Assembly (NCBI GenBank): GCA_031289855.1
Contig: JAITOR010000009.1
Location: 1-44,889, forward strand
Source: Rickettsiales bacterium
Lineage (GTDB): Bacteria > Pseudomonadota > Alphaproteobacteria > Rickettsiales > UBA1997
Length of the DNA: 44,889 nucleotides
Direction: 5' to 3'
In this document: positions 1-10,026 of the stretch, in pieces
Position numbering within the stretch: position 1 is the stretch's first letter
Layout of the letters: each line of letters starts with the position of its first letter
The notes under the pieces: model-generated
What the model was told of the DNA's origin: nothing
Database searches by the model: none
Seen by the model: the letters and a program-made list of their open reading frames with translations, nothing else
Program-made: the position numbers and the translations under genes

Positions 1-207
1 TTTATTTATTGCCATAAAATTAAGATATTATTATAATATAATTATTATTAACCATATAATAAAAAAAAGCAAATAAATATTAAAAAAGGTGAAGAAAATA
101 TGTAAAATCAAAGTATGATGGGACATTTAGTTGTTTTTTAAATAAATAATAATTTTACTTTTTAAAAAATATTTGTAGTATAAGTATACAAATAATTGTT
201 TAATTTT

Positions 208-756
208 ATGGATACAATATATATCAAAACACAAGATTTAATGGAAAAGGCATTGGTCGCTTTTAAAAAAGACTTAAATAGTGTATCAACTGGTCGTGCA
301 ACACCGAATTTAATTGATGCGGTTAGAGTTGATAATTATGGAAATTTTGTGCCGATAAGCCAAGTGGCAAGTGTATCAATTCCTGACCCTGCAACAATAT
401 CAATACAGCCGTGGGATAAAAATTTAACAAAATTAATAGAAAAAGCAATAATTGAAGCAAATTTAGGGTTTAATCCTCAAAGTGATGGTTATAATATTAG
501 AATAAATGTGCCAAAACTATCGGAGGAAAGACGAAAAGAATTGGTGAAAATAATCAAAAAATATGCAGAAGATAAAAAAATTTCTGTTAGAAATGATAGG
601 AGAGATGCATTGGATGAGGTGAAAAAACAAAAAGAAACATTGTCTGAAGATGAAGTTAAAAGATTTAGTGATAAAATACAAAAATTAACAGATGACTATA
701 CAAGCAAAATTGATAACTTAGCGGGAGAAAAAGAAAAAGATATTATGCAAGTTTAA
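208..756 (+). CDS. frr: Ribosome recycling factor
   Basis: Typical RRF sequence (LNSVSTGRATPNLIDAVRVDNYG, SIQPWDK, RNDRRDALDEVKK). The ATG at 208 (MDTIYIKT) is preferred over the TTG at 196 used by the ORF track. Confidence 0.97.
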   Translation: MDTIYIKTQDLMEKALVAFKKDLNSVSTGRATPNLIDAVRVDNYGNFVPISQVASVSIPDPATISIQPWDKNLTKLIEKAIIEANLGFNPQSDGYNIRINVPKLSEERRKELVKIIKKYAEDKKISVRNDRRDALDEVKKQKETLSEDEVKRFSDKIQKLTDDYTSKIDNLAGEKEKDIMQV

Positions 757-758
757 TG

Positions 759-1880
759 TTAAATTTGTAATTTTTCTCTAATTTTATCCTTGAACCATTT
801 TTTATAAATTTCGTCATATTTTCCATCTTTTTTAATGGCATCTAAACTGCTATTAATTTTAAGTAACAAATCTTTATTGATTTTATTTACCGCAAATCCA
901 TATTCTATTTTTTCCAGTTCTTTGTCAATAATTTTTAAACTTTTGGAATAATAGTTGTTTATGAGGAATTCACCTACAATTTTTTCATCAATAATTGCAT
1001 CGATTTTACCTTCGGCCAATTCTTTGTATTGTTCCTTTATTTTTGTATACTTAACAATGTTGATATTTTTCATTTTTGCTAAATATTCATCAGCATAACT
1101 TCCGGCAATTACACCAACTCTTCTATATGATAAATCATTTTCATCTTTTATTGTTATATTTCTTACACTAATAAATATAACAAGCGAAGTTTCTAAATAT
1201 GGGATGGAATAAGATATTATATTGCTTTTGCTTTTTGAAACAATTAATTTTCCAGATATAAACGGAACTTTATTTGCTATAAGATAAGGAAATGACATTT
1301 TTTGTTTTGTTTCCACAAAACCGACATCTTTATATTTTGCATTTGTTGCAATTGTTTTTATCAAATCTATTTCAAAACCAACAAGTTTTTCCTCTTTGCT
1401 TTTGTATGAAAATGGAAAGACATCATTATTCGCACCAGCCAATAGTATTCCATCCTCTTCTTTTTTTTCATCAAAAACAAGCGGTTCAAACTCTGGAAAT
1501 TCTTCGGGATCTATTTTTATTGATTCTTGTTGGGCTGTTGATGTGGTATCATCTAACAATGTTTGTGGTATTGCTGGTAATATTTCTGGCACACTTGGAA
1601 TTTCCGTCTCTAATGTTGGAGCATCAATGGACAATGTTTTTGTTTCCGTCGTCGTCGTAATAGGTAGCGTTTCAGATTGTTGTTCTGTTATTGTGGTTTC
1701 TGCTGGTTTTGTTTCCGTTGGTGGCACATTTTCTATTGTTGATGCTTCAGTTGTCACAATTTTTGTTGGTGTTTCTATTGTTAATGTCTTTTGTTCTGTA
1801 GTTGGCACTTCAGTTATTTTTTCTTGTGTTGCAAAAGACAAATTCATTAAAATTAAAAAATAAACAAAATACTTATTCAT
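759..1880 (-). CDS. Secreted SBP_bac_3-like protein with long Thr/Glu/Pro-rich N-terminal stalk
   Basis: Signal peptide, then ~110 aa of T/E/P-rich low complexity, then a SBP_bac_3-like domain (LVGFEIDLIKTIA, VGVIAGSYADEYL, GKIDAIIDEK). Confidence 0.75.
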   Translation of the reverse strand: MNKYFVYFLILMNLSFATQEKITEVPTTEQKTLTIETPTKIVTTEASTIENVPPTETKPAETTITEQQSETLPITTTTETKTLSIDAPTLETEIPSVPEILPAIPQTLLDDTTSTAQQESIKIDPEEFPEFEPLVFDEKKEEDGILLAGANNDVFPFSYKSKEEKLVGFEIDLIKTIATNAKYKDVGFVETKQKMSFPYLIANKVPFISGKLIVSKSKSNIISYSIPYLETSLVIFISVRNITIKDENDLSYRRVGVIAGSYADEYLAKMKNINIVKYTKIKEQYKELAEGKIDAIIDEKIVGEFLINNYYSKSLKIIDKELEKIEYGFAVNKINKDLLLKINSSLDAIKKDGKYDEIYKKWFKDKIREKLQI

Positions 1881-1946
1881 AATAAGAATATAGCGGATAA
1901 AAATTAAAAAACAACTTAATTATTAAAGGCATTTAATAGGAAAATT

Positions 1947-2588
1947 TTAAATGGTGAATTCTATAATTTTTTTCTTCAAAACTTTCTTCAATGTATCTTT
2001 TAAAACTTGAAATTCAACGTCATTTCCTATCCAAATATCATTTCTTGAAAAATTATATTTTTTCAATTCTTCATCATTAAAAACACTATTCCAAAATTTA
2101 AAAGCAATATTTTTTTTCAAATTTTTATCAAAATTTTGTTTTTTTTTGTAAAAGTTATTTTTTATTATGTCCATAGCATCCAAAAAATCTAAAATATAAG
2201 CATCAACCCTTTCATTCTTTGTTGTGATGTCCAAAGGAGTATCATTGCCCCATTGCAACCAAGGATACACATCTCTTGTGAAATGTTCAAACGGTTGTTC
2301 CTTATGTGAAAAATATTCATATCTGTTCTTATTTATCAAATCATTTTTTATGGTATAACCGGATTTATTTATAACAAATCCATTTTGCTGGCTTTCATCG
2401 TAAACAAAATTGTAATCGGTTTGTCCATTTAAATTGTGTTGATTTGTGGGATTTATATTTGATAATACGGCTACAAAAAATTTTTGTCTATTGTATTCTT
2501 TGTTTGTATTTGGAATAAAAAAATAAAAAATTACAATCACAGCAAAAAGAATGACAACGCCACCAAAAATATAAATTTTTTGTTTCAT
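1947..2588 (-). CDS. Hypothetical membrane-anchored protein
   Basis: 213-aa ORF with N-terminal TM helix; no family recognised. Confidence 0.6.
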   Translation of the reverse strand: MKQKIYIFGGVVILFAVIVIFYFFIPNTNKEYNRQKFFVAVLSNINPTNQHNLNGQTDYNFVYDESQQNGFVINKSGYTIKNDLINKNRYEYFSHKEQPFEHFTRDVYPWLQWGNDTPLDITTKNERVDAYILDFLDAMDIIKNNFYKKKQNFDKNLKKNIAFKFWNSVFNDEELKKYNFSRNDIWIGNDVEFQVLKDTLKKVLKKKIIEFTI

Positions 2589-2590
2589 GT

Positions 2591-2962
2591 TTATTGTTTG
2601 TTTTTTTTGTAAAAATTAGTTGCAGAATCCACTAAATCTAAAAAAATCAATGAAAGTGCAGATATTATTTTTGTTGATATTATAGCACAAATTCCATAAA
2701 AAAAATATGACAAATACTTTAACAACGAATACGAATAAGAGCAATATTTCACTGCGGCACATGAAGTAAAAGGATAAAAAAAGGTATTTTCAAATAAACC
2801 AAAAATAAAATATACCATAAGGCAAGCAATTTCTATTAACATTAAGGTTTTCCAAAAAATTTTAGACCATTTTAACAAAAAAACACTAGACTCATTGCTA
2901 TCTATAAATTTATTTATATTTTTTTTTATATTAGAAAATATATTTTTAATATTCATGTTCAA
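2591..2962 (-). CDS. Hypothetical small membrane protein
   Basis: 123-aa ORF with two hydrophobic segments, directly upstream of the previous gene on the same strand. Confidence 0.5.
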   Translation of the reverse strand: MNMNIKNIFSNIKKNINKFIDSNESSVFLLKWSKIFWKTLMLIEIACLMVYFIFGLFENTFFYPFTSCAAVKYCSYSYSLLKYLSYFFYGICAIISTKIISALSLIFLDLVDSATNFYKKNKQ

Positions 2963-3014
2963 CTTACCTCTTTAATAGTTAAGTATAGTATATTGTTTTT
3001 ATTTTACAAATTAA

Positions 3015-3884
3015 TTATTTAATAACTTTTTTCTTTTCTTTAAAAATACTTACTAAATTGTAATTAAACTCAGCACAAAATATAAAAATCATAGACATTA
3101 TATTAAAAAAGAATAATGTAATAATAATTCCAGCAAAACTTCCATACACAGCATTATTATTACCTATATGTTGCCAATAAAAAGACAATCCTTTCCCAGT
3201 CATCACCCAAGAAAAAATTGCCAACAAACTTCCATAAATCGTATCTTTTAGGCTCATTTTTTTTACTGACGGCATAACATAATATATAAATTCTATAAAA
3301 ATGAATAAAAACAAAAACAATAAAAGCGGTTTTAACAAAAAATATATTTCATCTATATGAAAATTTATTGGAATAATGTTGTCGATAAATACCATAATTG
3401 GAGGTAAAATTATGGTAGTAAAAATCATAGAAATAATAAAAAGCACCATAAATAAAAAGAGTAAAATGCTTTTAATTCTGCCTTTGATATATGATGTGGT
3501 TTTTCTAATTCTATAGGCTCTATTCAAAATTGCTGTTATTGATTGCACTAACGATGATGCTGACCATATTAAAGTTATTGATGCAATTGAGATTATGCTT
3601 CCAGTTTTTGCATTTATAACATTATCTATAACTGGAAAAATTGTTTTTGCAATTTCTTTTGGTAAATTTTCCTGCATGACTTGTAAAAGTTTTATACCTA
3701 TTTCCGTGCTACCGAAATAACTAACAAATAACATAAAAAAAATTAAAAATGGAAATATTGTAAATAATAGAGTAAATGACATGTATCCCGCATTTTCAAT
3801 TCCATTATGCAGATTGAAACTCCATATAGTTTTGTATACAGTTCTCCACAATTTAATTAAAATTTTTTTATATTTAAATTTCAT
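3015..3884 (-). CDS. YihY/BrkB (UPF0761) family membrane protein
   Basis: AGYMSFTLLFTIFPFLIFF, WSASSLVQSITAILNRAYRI, YGSFAGIIITLFFFNIMSMIFIFCAEFN are characteristic of the family. Confidence 0.9.
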   Translation of the reverse strand: MKFKYKKILIKLWRTVYKTIWSFNLHNGIENAGYMSFTLLFTIFPFLIFFMLFVSYFGSTEIGIKLLQVMQENLPKEIAKTIFPVIDNVINAKTGSIISIASITLIWSASSLVQSITAILNRAYRIRKTTSYIKGRIKSILLFLFMVLFIISMIFTTIILPPIMVFIDNIIPINFHIDEIYFLLKPLLLFLFLFIFIEFIYYVMPSVKKMSLKDTIYGSLLAIFSWVMTGKGLSFYWQHIGNNNAVYGSFAGIIITLFFFNIMSMIFIFCAEFNYNLVSIFKEKKKVIK

Positions 3885-5227
3885 ATTTTTATATTTTTTA
3901 TTGTTCTAATTCTTGTTAAAAAATCTCCTCTGCTACTTCCATTTCCTAAATTTAAATCATTAATGGTAACTTTTGCGGCAAAATATTCATTTTCAGCATC
4001 CACATAACTCCAAATTGAATTTATAACATAAGGTTCTCCATTGACTTCTCCCACATATAACATTATATGTCCTGTCATATATAATAAAGTTGCGCCAGGA
4101 ATTGTTTTGTCAAATATAATGTTATCAATTTTTTCTTCTCTTGTGACATTAGCATTAATCAAGTTAATTCCAACCTCTGATTGTTTATATGAATTTCTTG
4201 GTAAAAATATACCAAATGCTCTGTAAATTTGCATAATAAATCCAGAACAATCTTGTTCGTCAAAATTTCCACCCCATCCATAGGGAGAATTTATAAAATT
4301 AAAAGCCATTTGTAAAGAATTTTTTGATGTATAGGGCATATAACCTATATTTAAATCAGTATTTTTAACATACATTTCCTTAAAGTGTAGTAACCCATTA
4401 TAATTTCTGATAGGCATTAGAATTGAAGTCCATGTTTTATTGCTTTTTTTACCAAGGGCAAAGCGATTTCCAGTTTCAACAAGTGCATAATAAGAAAAAT
4501 CATTCATTTTTTCATAAACTGAGGTCTTATGCTTAATTATCATGGCAAATTTATTAGATTTTTCTTGTTCTTTTTCCAACGCTCTAAATGTTTTACGACT
4601 TGTGATTGCGATATCTTCAACTTTTACCCACCCAGTCGTATAAAAAGTTTTTATAAAATACCATCTTTCATCAGTGCTTCGCCATAATATAATTGCGAGT
4701 TCATTTACATTTAATGATGTTAGAATGTTTCTATCAAAATATTTATTACTACCATTTCTAACGAAGACTCTATCACTGGGAACATATTTTTGCATAGTTC
4801 GTTTTGTTATTACACCAAATGCCTTGTATTGATTTATGTCAACTTCATCTAACCCAATTTTATAATCAATTTCATTTTTTTCCTCATCTGTAATTATATT
4901 GCCATCTTCATCATATAATTCCTTTGCATTGATAAATTTTCTCATTTCCAATATTGAATCTTTTATGTTATCATTATCATGAATATATGGATATTCTGCA
5001 AGTTTTTGTCTGCCGAATTTTACATCCAAAGCATAATTCATTTTTTTTATTTGTTTTGCATTCATTATAATTTTATCAGGTGTTTTTAATCTTTTTAACC
5101 AAAATGGAGATGTTGTCATTTCGGTAGATACATTGGGGGATAATAAGGATAAACGATTTTTTTTGTTTACAACAGATTGCGAACATCCAATTAAAATAGA
5201 TAAAATTAAAATTAAAACTTTTTTCAT
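3881..5227 (-). CDS. Lipoprotein with SH3-type region and C-terminal NlpC/P60 peptidase domain
   Basis: Lipobox-like LILSILIGCSQS; catalytic region DCSGFIMQIYRAFGIFLPRNSYKQS ... GHIMLYVG. Overlaps the next gene by 4 nt. Confidence 0.88.
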   Translation of the reverse strand: MKKVLILILSILIGCSQSVVNKKNRLSLLSPNVSTEMTTSPFWLKRLKTPDKIIMNAKQIKKMNYALDVKFGRQKLAEYPYIHDNDNIKDSILEMRKFINAKELYDEDGNIITDEEKNEIDYKIGLDEVDINQYKAFGVITKRTMQKYVPSDRVFVRNGSNKYFDRNILTSLNVNELAIILWRSTDERWYFIKTFYTTGWVKVEDIAITSRKTFRALEKEQEKSNKFAMIIKHKTSVYEKMNDFSYYALVETGNRFALGKKSNKTWTSILMPIRNYNGLLHFKEMYVKNTDLNIGYMPYTSKNSLQMAFNFINSPYGWGGNFDEQDCSGFIMQIYRAFGIFLPRNSYKQSEVGINLINANVTREEKIDNIIFDKTIPGATLLYMTGHIMLYVGEVNGEPYVINSIWSYVDAENEYFAAKVTINDLNLGNGSSRGDFLTRIRTIKNIKI

Positions 5228-5302
5228 AATATTATTATTGAGTTTAATATAAAAAAATATTAAATCAATTTTATTTATAAATTGTTTATTAATTCATTGA
5301 TG

Positions 5303-6340
5303 TTATTTTTTTAACATTTTTTTTATAATCGCTAATATTAAAACACTCCACACACACAACATAAACATCACATCTGTTGTTATTTTTGTTGCATTTTTTG
5401 TTGCATTTTCCTTATTCTCCATCTGAAGAAGCGTTTTTAAAAGTAATAATTGATAACTTTTGTTACATTCCATTAACATTCTTTCGTAAAATTCAGTTTT
5501 TTTCGCATAATACCAAAATTCATCGGATCCAAAATTTTTTCCAAAAAGAAGAGTGTTTTTATATATAGAATAACCAGAAGGTTTATTTACGAAATGCACT
5601 ATTATTGGATTTTTATATTCATTTTCAATATAATTTTTTGTAAAATTTGGATGCACTTCTGATATTTTTGTTTTATCAACAAGATCCAACATATCATATC
5701 TTAAAGGTAATAATTTAAATTTATTTGTCGAAAAAACGATATTCAAAGCATCTTGGTCTGGATACTTTAACTTTTTACCATATTTTTTTCCAGTCATTAT
5801 AAGTTTGTTTGTTATATCATCTTCAATCCACTTTTTGGTATTTATAAGTAATACACCACTATTGAAATAATAATCTGTTTTTGACAATTGTAAAAATTTT
5901 TCATTTTCTTCCATTTCTTCTAAAGGAAATCCAATATCAAGTATTCCTCCTACAGCATAATTTTCCAAATTTTCATTATATAATTTATTTATATCATCCA
6001 CAACTAACGTGTCATTATCTAAATATATCAATTTATCAATATTTGTTTTTTCTTTGAAAGGGAATAAAAATCTTGTCCATGCATCCAAATATCCTCTCCA
6101 TGTATTGCAACCTTCAAATGTCTTTTCCAGGTGTTCTTGTGGAATATTTATAAATTCGACTTTAAATTGTCCTTTAAATTTTTCCAACGATTTTAACACT
6201 AAATTTTTATCAAAATCATTTACGCCGGTTTCGAGTATATAAAAATTAACAAAAGATTTTGTGTGACTAAGCACACTATACATCGAAACCGTCGTTTCCG
6301 CTATTAATTTTTCAATAGTTGCATAATAAATATTTATCAT
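5303..6340 (-). CDS. Glycosyltransferase family 8 protein with C-terminal TM helix
   Basis: GT8 hallmarks: DKLIYLDNDTLVVDDI, YFNSGVLLINTKKW, PDQDALN. Confidence 0.88.
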   Translation of the reverse strand: MINIYYATIEKLIAETTVSMYSVLSHTKSFVNFYILETGVNDFDKNLVLKSLEKFKGQFKVEFINIPQEHLEKTFEGCNTWRGYLDAWTRFLFPFKEKTNIDKLIYLDNDTLVVDDINKLYNENLENYAVGGILDIGFPLEEMEENEKFLQLSKTDYYFNSGVLLINTKKWIEDDITNKLIMTGKKYGKKLKYPDQDALNIVFSTNKFKLLPLRYDMLDLVDKTKISEVHPNFTKNYIENEYKNPIIVHFVNKPSGYSIYKNTLLFGKNFGSDEFWYYAKKTEFYERMLMECNKSYQLLLLKTLLQMENKENATKNATKITTDVMFMLCVWSVLILAIIKKMLKK

Positions 6341-7173
6341 TTTTTCCTCCTATCTTTACCATCATAAATTGCTGATATTCTTGCTTTGCCGATATTTTTT
6401 TTATTTGCAAAATATATAAGCATTTCCGGACTTTGTATATTTTTGTCTAATTTTTCTTTAAAGGCGTAAATTGTTATTTCATATTCATGTTTTTTACCAT
6501 CGGTTATACAGGGGCCGCCGTAATTTTTTTCACCATAAATATTAGGTAAAACTACGGTTCCAAAAGGTAGACCATTGCCTATAATGTTTTTGTTCATTCC
6601 GGTTGGTATTGTATTTTCCTTTATTTGTGACATGTTATACAACACCCAATGATACCAACCATTGGTTTTGTCTTTCATTATAATTGCAAAATATTCAGTT
6701 TTTTTTGGTTGATTCCACCATGTTAAATTTGGTGAAATATTTTCACCTTCACAATCAAATCCATCATAAAATTGTGAATTTAAAATGATTTTTCTCTCTT
6801 TGTAAAATTCTTTGCTATATAATGTAAATTTTGTGCCAGAGTTTCTAATTCTTTTAATGAATGCCTTATCTTCTTCCGAATGAACTTTAACGGGACCTTC
6901 AATTTCTGTGGAGATTTCTTCTTTTGTGGAATCAGTTTTATTGCTTTTAATTAATGATAATTTATTTATTAAAGAGTTTTCTTCCTCTTGTTTCTTTTTC
7001 TTTTCTAATCTTTTCTCTTTTTTTGTGCTTTTCTTCTTCTTTTTTGGCGTTTTTTTTATTGCTGCATCCGTTGGTTTTAACATGGAATTTGCATCTAATG
7101 GAACGGATACGTCCTCAGCAAATGCCGACGTAATTGCAAATAAAAATAAAAATAAAAATTTCATATACCTCAT
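6337..7173 (-). CDS. YbhB/YbcL family (PEBP-like) protein, exported, with Lys-rich N-terminal linker
   Basis: FDCEGENISPNLTWWN, YFAIIMKDKTN-GWYHWVLYNM, YGGPCITDGKKHEYEITIYAF. Confidence 0.88.
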   Translation of the reverse strand: MRYMKFLFLFLFAITSAFAEDVSVPLDANSMLKPTDAAIKKTPKKKKKSTKKEKRLEKKKKQEEENSLINKLSLIKSNKTDSTKEEISTEIEGPVKVHSEEDKAFIKRIRNSGTKFTLYSKEFYKERKIILNSQFYDGFDCEGENISPNLTWWNQPKKTEYFAIIMKDKTNGWYHWVLYNMSQIKENTIPTGMNKNIIGNGLPFGTVVLPNIYGEKNYGGPCITDGKKHEYEITIYAFKEKLDKNIQSPEMLIYFANKKNIGKARISAIYDGKDRRKK

Positions 7174-7272
7174 TTATTTTGTAAATTTGTCATAAAGCAT
7201 GAGCAGAATTAGATATATTATCATAGCCCAAATAATATGAGACATTTTTATACTTGTTCCAAGAAAACCCAT
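7174..7272 (-). CDS. Candidate 32-aa small membrane protein (MGFLGTSIKMSHIIWAMIIYLILLMLYDKFTK)
   Basis: Not in the ORF track. ATG starts 4 nt after the stop of the 7277-7756 gene and its TAA abuts the ATG of the PEBP gene; contains one TM helix. Confidence 0.5.
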   Translation of the reverse strand: MGFLGTSIKMSHIIWAMIIYLILLMLYDKFTK

Positions 7273-7276
7273 AAAA

Positions 7277-7756
7277 TTACCAAAAATAATTAAATAAAAT
7301 ACTGATTAATATAAGGGAAACTACAGGTAAAACAACCTTTTCAAATGGAAAATGTGGTTTTCCATTTTTTTCTTTTATGTGAGAATAAAGTTTTAACGTT
7401 CCAATTAAGATTCCTGTTCCAATGGCTATTGCACCAAGAAATTCATATCTTGGTTTATCTTTTAAATATAACGGAAAAATTGAACCACCATACCAAATTA
7501 GATAAGTAAGCACTTTTACCCATTGTTTTTTAATATTTTTTTTCTCTAACCAAGAAATTGTCCATCTTGACAAAACAAAAAGGAAGGCACCAATCCATAC
7601 ACCCAATGCTGTTTCACTGACACCTAAATTTCTAGCAATACCCAATCCGCTTGCTATGGCAATAGCACATACAGCACATGGAAGTGGAGCAGCTGAAACA
7701 CTTGAAATAAAAAATAGCATAAATAATAAATAATTTTGTTTTTTTAAATTAAACAA
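7277..7756 (-). CDS. Hypothetical membrane protein with N-terminal PCAVC motif
   Basis: 159 aa, signal-like N-terminus, CAVCAIAIASGLGIARNLGVSETALGVWIGA, several TM segments. Confidence 0.65.
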   Translation of the reverse strand: MFNLKKQNYLLFMLFFISSVSAAPLPCAVCAIAIASGLGIARNLGVSETALGVWIGAFLFVLSRWTISWLEKKNIKKQWVKVLTYLIWYGGSIFPLYLKDKPRYEFLGAIAIGTGILIGTLKLYSHIKEKNGKPHFPFEKVVLPVVSLILISILFNYFW

Positions 7757-7786
7757 TTATTTTATAATAAATCAAATAAATATTTT

Positions 7787-8926
7787 ATGTATAAATTATT
7801 GAGTTTTATTTCCATATATATATTGAGTATTATTAATTTTGCGATACTCTTATTACCTTTGATTATAATTTTTGTGCCCATTATGTTTGCGGGAATTCCT
7901 TTGGAAAAAAAAAGTATAATTTCAATAGTCCTTCTGATATTTTTGTTCATCAATCTAATGGTTGTATTGGCTTTAATTTTTGATTTAATGTGCGGTTTTA
8001 CCACAAAGGCATACATAAAAAATACAATTCACTATTTAAAAATAAAAAATTATGAATTGCTTACAAAGGACTTTGAAGAATTAAAATTGCAGTTTAAGAT
8101 GCCAAAAGTTGAGTTGAGGGTTTCTAATTCAGAAGAGATAAATGCTTTTGCTGTTGGGAGTTTTCACAAAAAATACATTGTAATTACAAAAGGGCTTGTG
8201 TCCACTTATTTGATGGCAAACAAAGGTAAATTACCAGTTTTTTTATTGAATATGAGATGTATAATGGGACATGAAATGTCGCATTTAATTAACAAGGATT
8301 ATATGCCAGCAATTTTATTGCAATTAAATCAATCTGCCACTCTTTTTGTGTCAAATTTATTGGTAAGTATTTTGAATATGTTCCTGGGGCTTGTGCAGTA
8401 TATTCCGTTTATTGGAAAAACTTTGGCCTATTTAATTGTTTATTTTTATAAAGGAATTAAAATGATTATAAATGCTTTTCATAAATATGTTATTTTTGCT
8501 TTTTATAAGTTTTTACAATTAAAAATAAGCAGAACAAATGAATACAGATGTGACATGCAATCATCGATTGCTTGTGGAGGAAGGGCAATGGCTGCAACAC
8601 TTGCGGAATTGGGAGATAGTGGTTATACAACGATATTTTCAACGCATCCAAGCACAAAAAGTAGGATAAAACATGTGATGGATGTGCAGAGAAATGGAAA
8701 TTTAATTTCTCCTGCTGGAAAGAATTTTTTAATCAATACAATCGTAATTTTATTTGTTTTATTTGTTCCGCTTATACTGTGGTATTTTGTGGATATGAAT
8801 GGTTTAATGCGAAATTACCAAACAATACTTATGAATCTTGGAAATAGATATAGAAATACCAAAGATTCGTTGATGAGATTTTTGGAAAAGGTAAAAGCAG
8901 CAATTATTAGTGTAAAAGAACAATAA
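7787..8926 (+). CDS. M48 family zinc metalloprotease (HtpX-like)
   Basis: HEXXH in MGHEMSHLINKD, downstream NEYRCDMQSS, THPSTKSRI; N-terminal TM helices. Confidence 0.92.
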   Translation: MYKLLSFISIYILSIINFAILLLPLIIIFVPIMFAGIPLEKKSIISIVLLIFLFINLMVVLALIFDLMCGFTTKAYIKNTIHYLKIKNYELLTKDFEELKLQFKMPKVELRVSNSEEINAFAVGSFHKKYIVITKGLVSTYLMANKGKLPVFLLNMRCIMGHEMSHLINKDYMPAILLQLNQSATLFVSNLLVSILNMFLGLVQYIPFIGKTLAYLIVYFYKGIKMIINAFHKYVIFAFYKFLQLKISRTNEYRCDMQSSIACGGRAMAATLAELGDSGYTTIFSTHPSTKSRIKHVMDVQRNGNLISPAGKNFLINTIVILFVLFVPLILWYFVDMNGLMRNYQTILMNLGNRYRNTKDSLMRFLEKVKAAIISVKEQ

Positions 8927-9061
8927 TTTATCATGAGAATATTAGTTGGGAGTGGGAAAAAATGGTTTTTACATTTATGCATCTTTAATAAGATAAAACA
9001 TTTTAAAAAGAAGTATAAAATTTATTTGACATATTAAATTTTTTTTTTAATATAAAACTAT

Positions 9062-9137
<76 letters not shown>

Positions 9138-9203
9138 TTCTTAAAATAAATATCAATTTAGATTTATCTTCTGGGGCTTATCAATATTTGCAATTAGTTA
9201 TAT

Positions 9204-9237
9204 AAAAAATACACCATTTTATTATAATGATGTATTT
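9204..9237 (-). terminator. Rho-independent terminator of the HU gene
   Basis: On the - strand AAATACATCATT-loop-AATGGTGTATTT (one G.U) followed by T-run. Confidence 0.6.
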
Positions 9238-9257
9238 ATTATTAAAAGAAACAAAAA

Positions 9258-9557
9258 TTATTTCTTTTTTGCAGGTGTTTTAACGGATTCTTTTACTGAT
9301 TTTCCTAAAACAACTTTTACTTTTTTACCAGCAGGAACTTTAACTACTGCTCCAGTTCTTGGGTTTTTAGCATTTCTTGCTTTTGTTTCTACTATTTTAA
9401 AGCTCAAGAAACCAATTAAAGAAACTTCGTTTCCCTTTTTTAAAGATTCAGTTACCACATCAGTAAATGAATCTATAATAGATTGAATAGCAATCTTAGT
9501 TGCTCCTGTTTTTTTAGCAACCGCTTCAACTATTTCATTTTTAAATAATGTTGTCAT
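9258..9557 (-). CDS. HU family DNA-binding protein
   Basis: MTTLFKNEIVEAVAKKTG ... VSLIGFLSFKIVETKARNAKNPRTGAVVKVPAGKKVKVVLGK. Start re-assigned to the internal Met. Confidence 0.93.
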   Translation of the reverse strand: MTTLFKNEIVEAVAKKTGATKIAIQSIIDSFTDVVTESLKKGNEVSLIGFLSFKIVETKARNAKNPRTGAVVKVPAGKKVKVVLGKSVKESVKTPAKKK

Positions 9558-9741
9558 TACACAATACCTTTTATTAAACATATTTAGTGTAATAAAGCAA
9601 AATAAATATGTCAAATTAATATGACATTTTATGAACGATACATTGGGTGGAGTGTTTTTTAATAATAAATATCAAAAGCAAATATCATTTGACATTTATA
9701 AAAATGCAACATTTCTTAATTATATTATATAATATTTTTTT

Positions 9742-9770
9742 TTGACTTATTGCAAAATATAGTTTATAAT
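9742..9770 (+). promoter_or_regulatory. Sigma70-like promoter upstream of the small ORF/giant gene pair
   Basis: TTGACT - 17 nt - TATAAT. Confidence 0.65.
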
Positions 9771-9797
9771 ACATTCATATAATTATTAATTTTTAAA

Positions 9798-10007
9798 ATG
9801 GCAACAAAGAATAACCCGAAAAATAAAGGTTTAGCAGGCAATAAAAAATTCTTTAATGGTAAAGAATTGGAGCCTGTAAAATATGATGGAACTTATTTAG
9901 GACATGGAAAATACTTATCCGCTAAATATGCAAAGACAACTGATTTAGTTTTTGATGCAAATGATGTTCCTGTTAAATGGGACGCTATTCCTTTAACGAC
10001 TAATTAA
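9798..10007 (+). CDS. Hypothetical 69-aa protein preceding the giant gene
   Basis: ORF with strong upstream promoter; ends 19 nt before the giant ORF. Confidence 0.6.
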   Translation: MATKNNPKNKGLAGNKKFFNGKELEPVKYDGTYLGHGKYLSAKYAKTTDLVFDANDVPVKWDAIPLTTN

Positions 10008-10026
10008 TTTATTTTAAGAATGTTAT

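Noticed and set aside
1292-1863. ORFs 1292-1660 (+) and 1396-1863 (+)
   Set aside because: Antisense to the T/E/P-rich stalk of the 759-1880 gene; the V/S-rich translations reflect the repeat composition.
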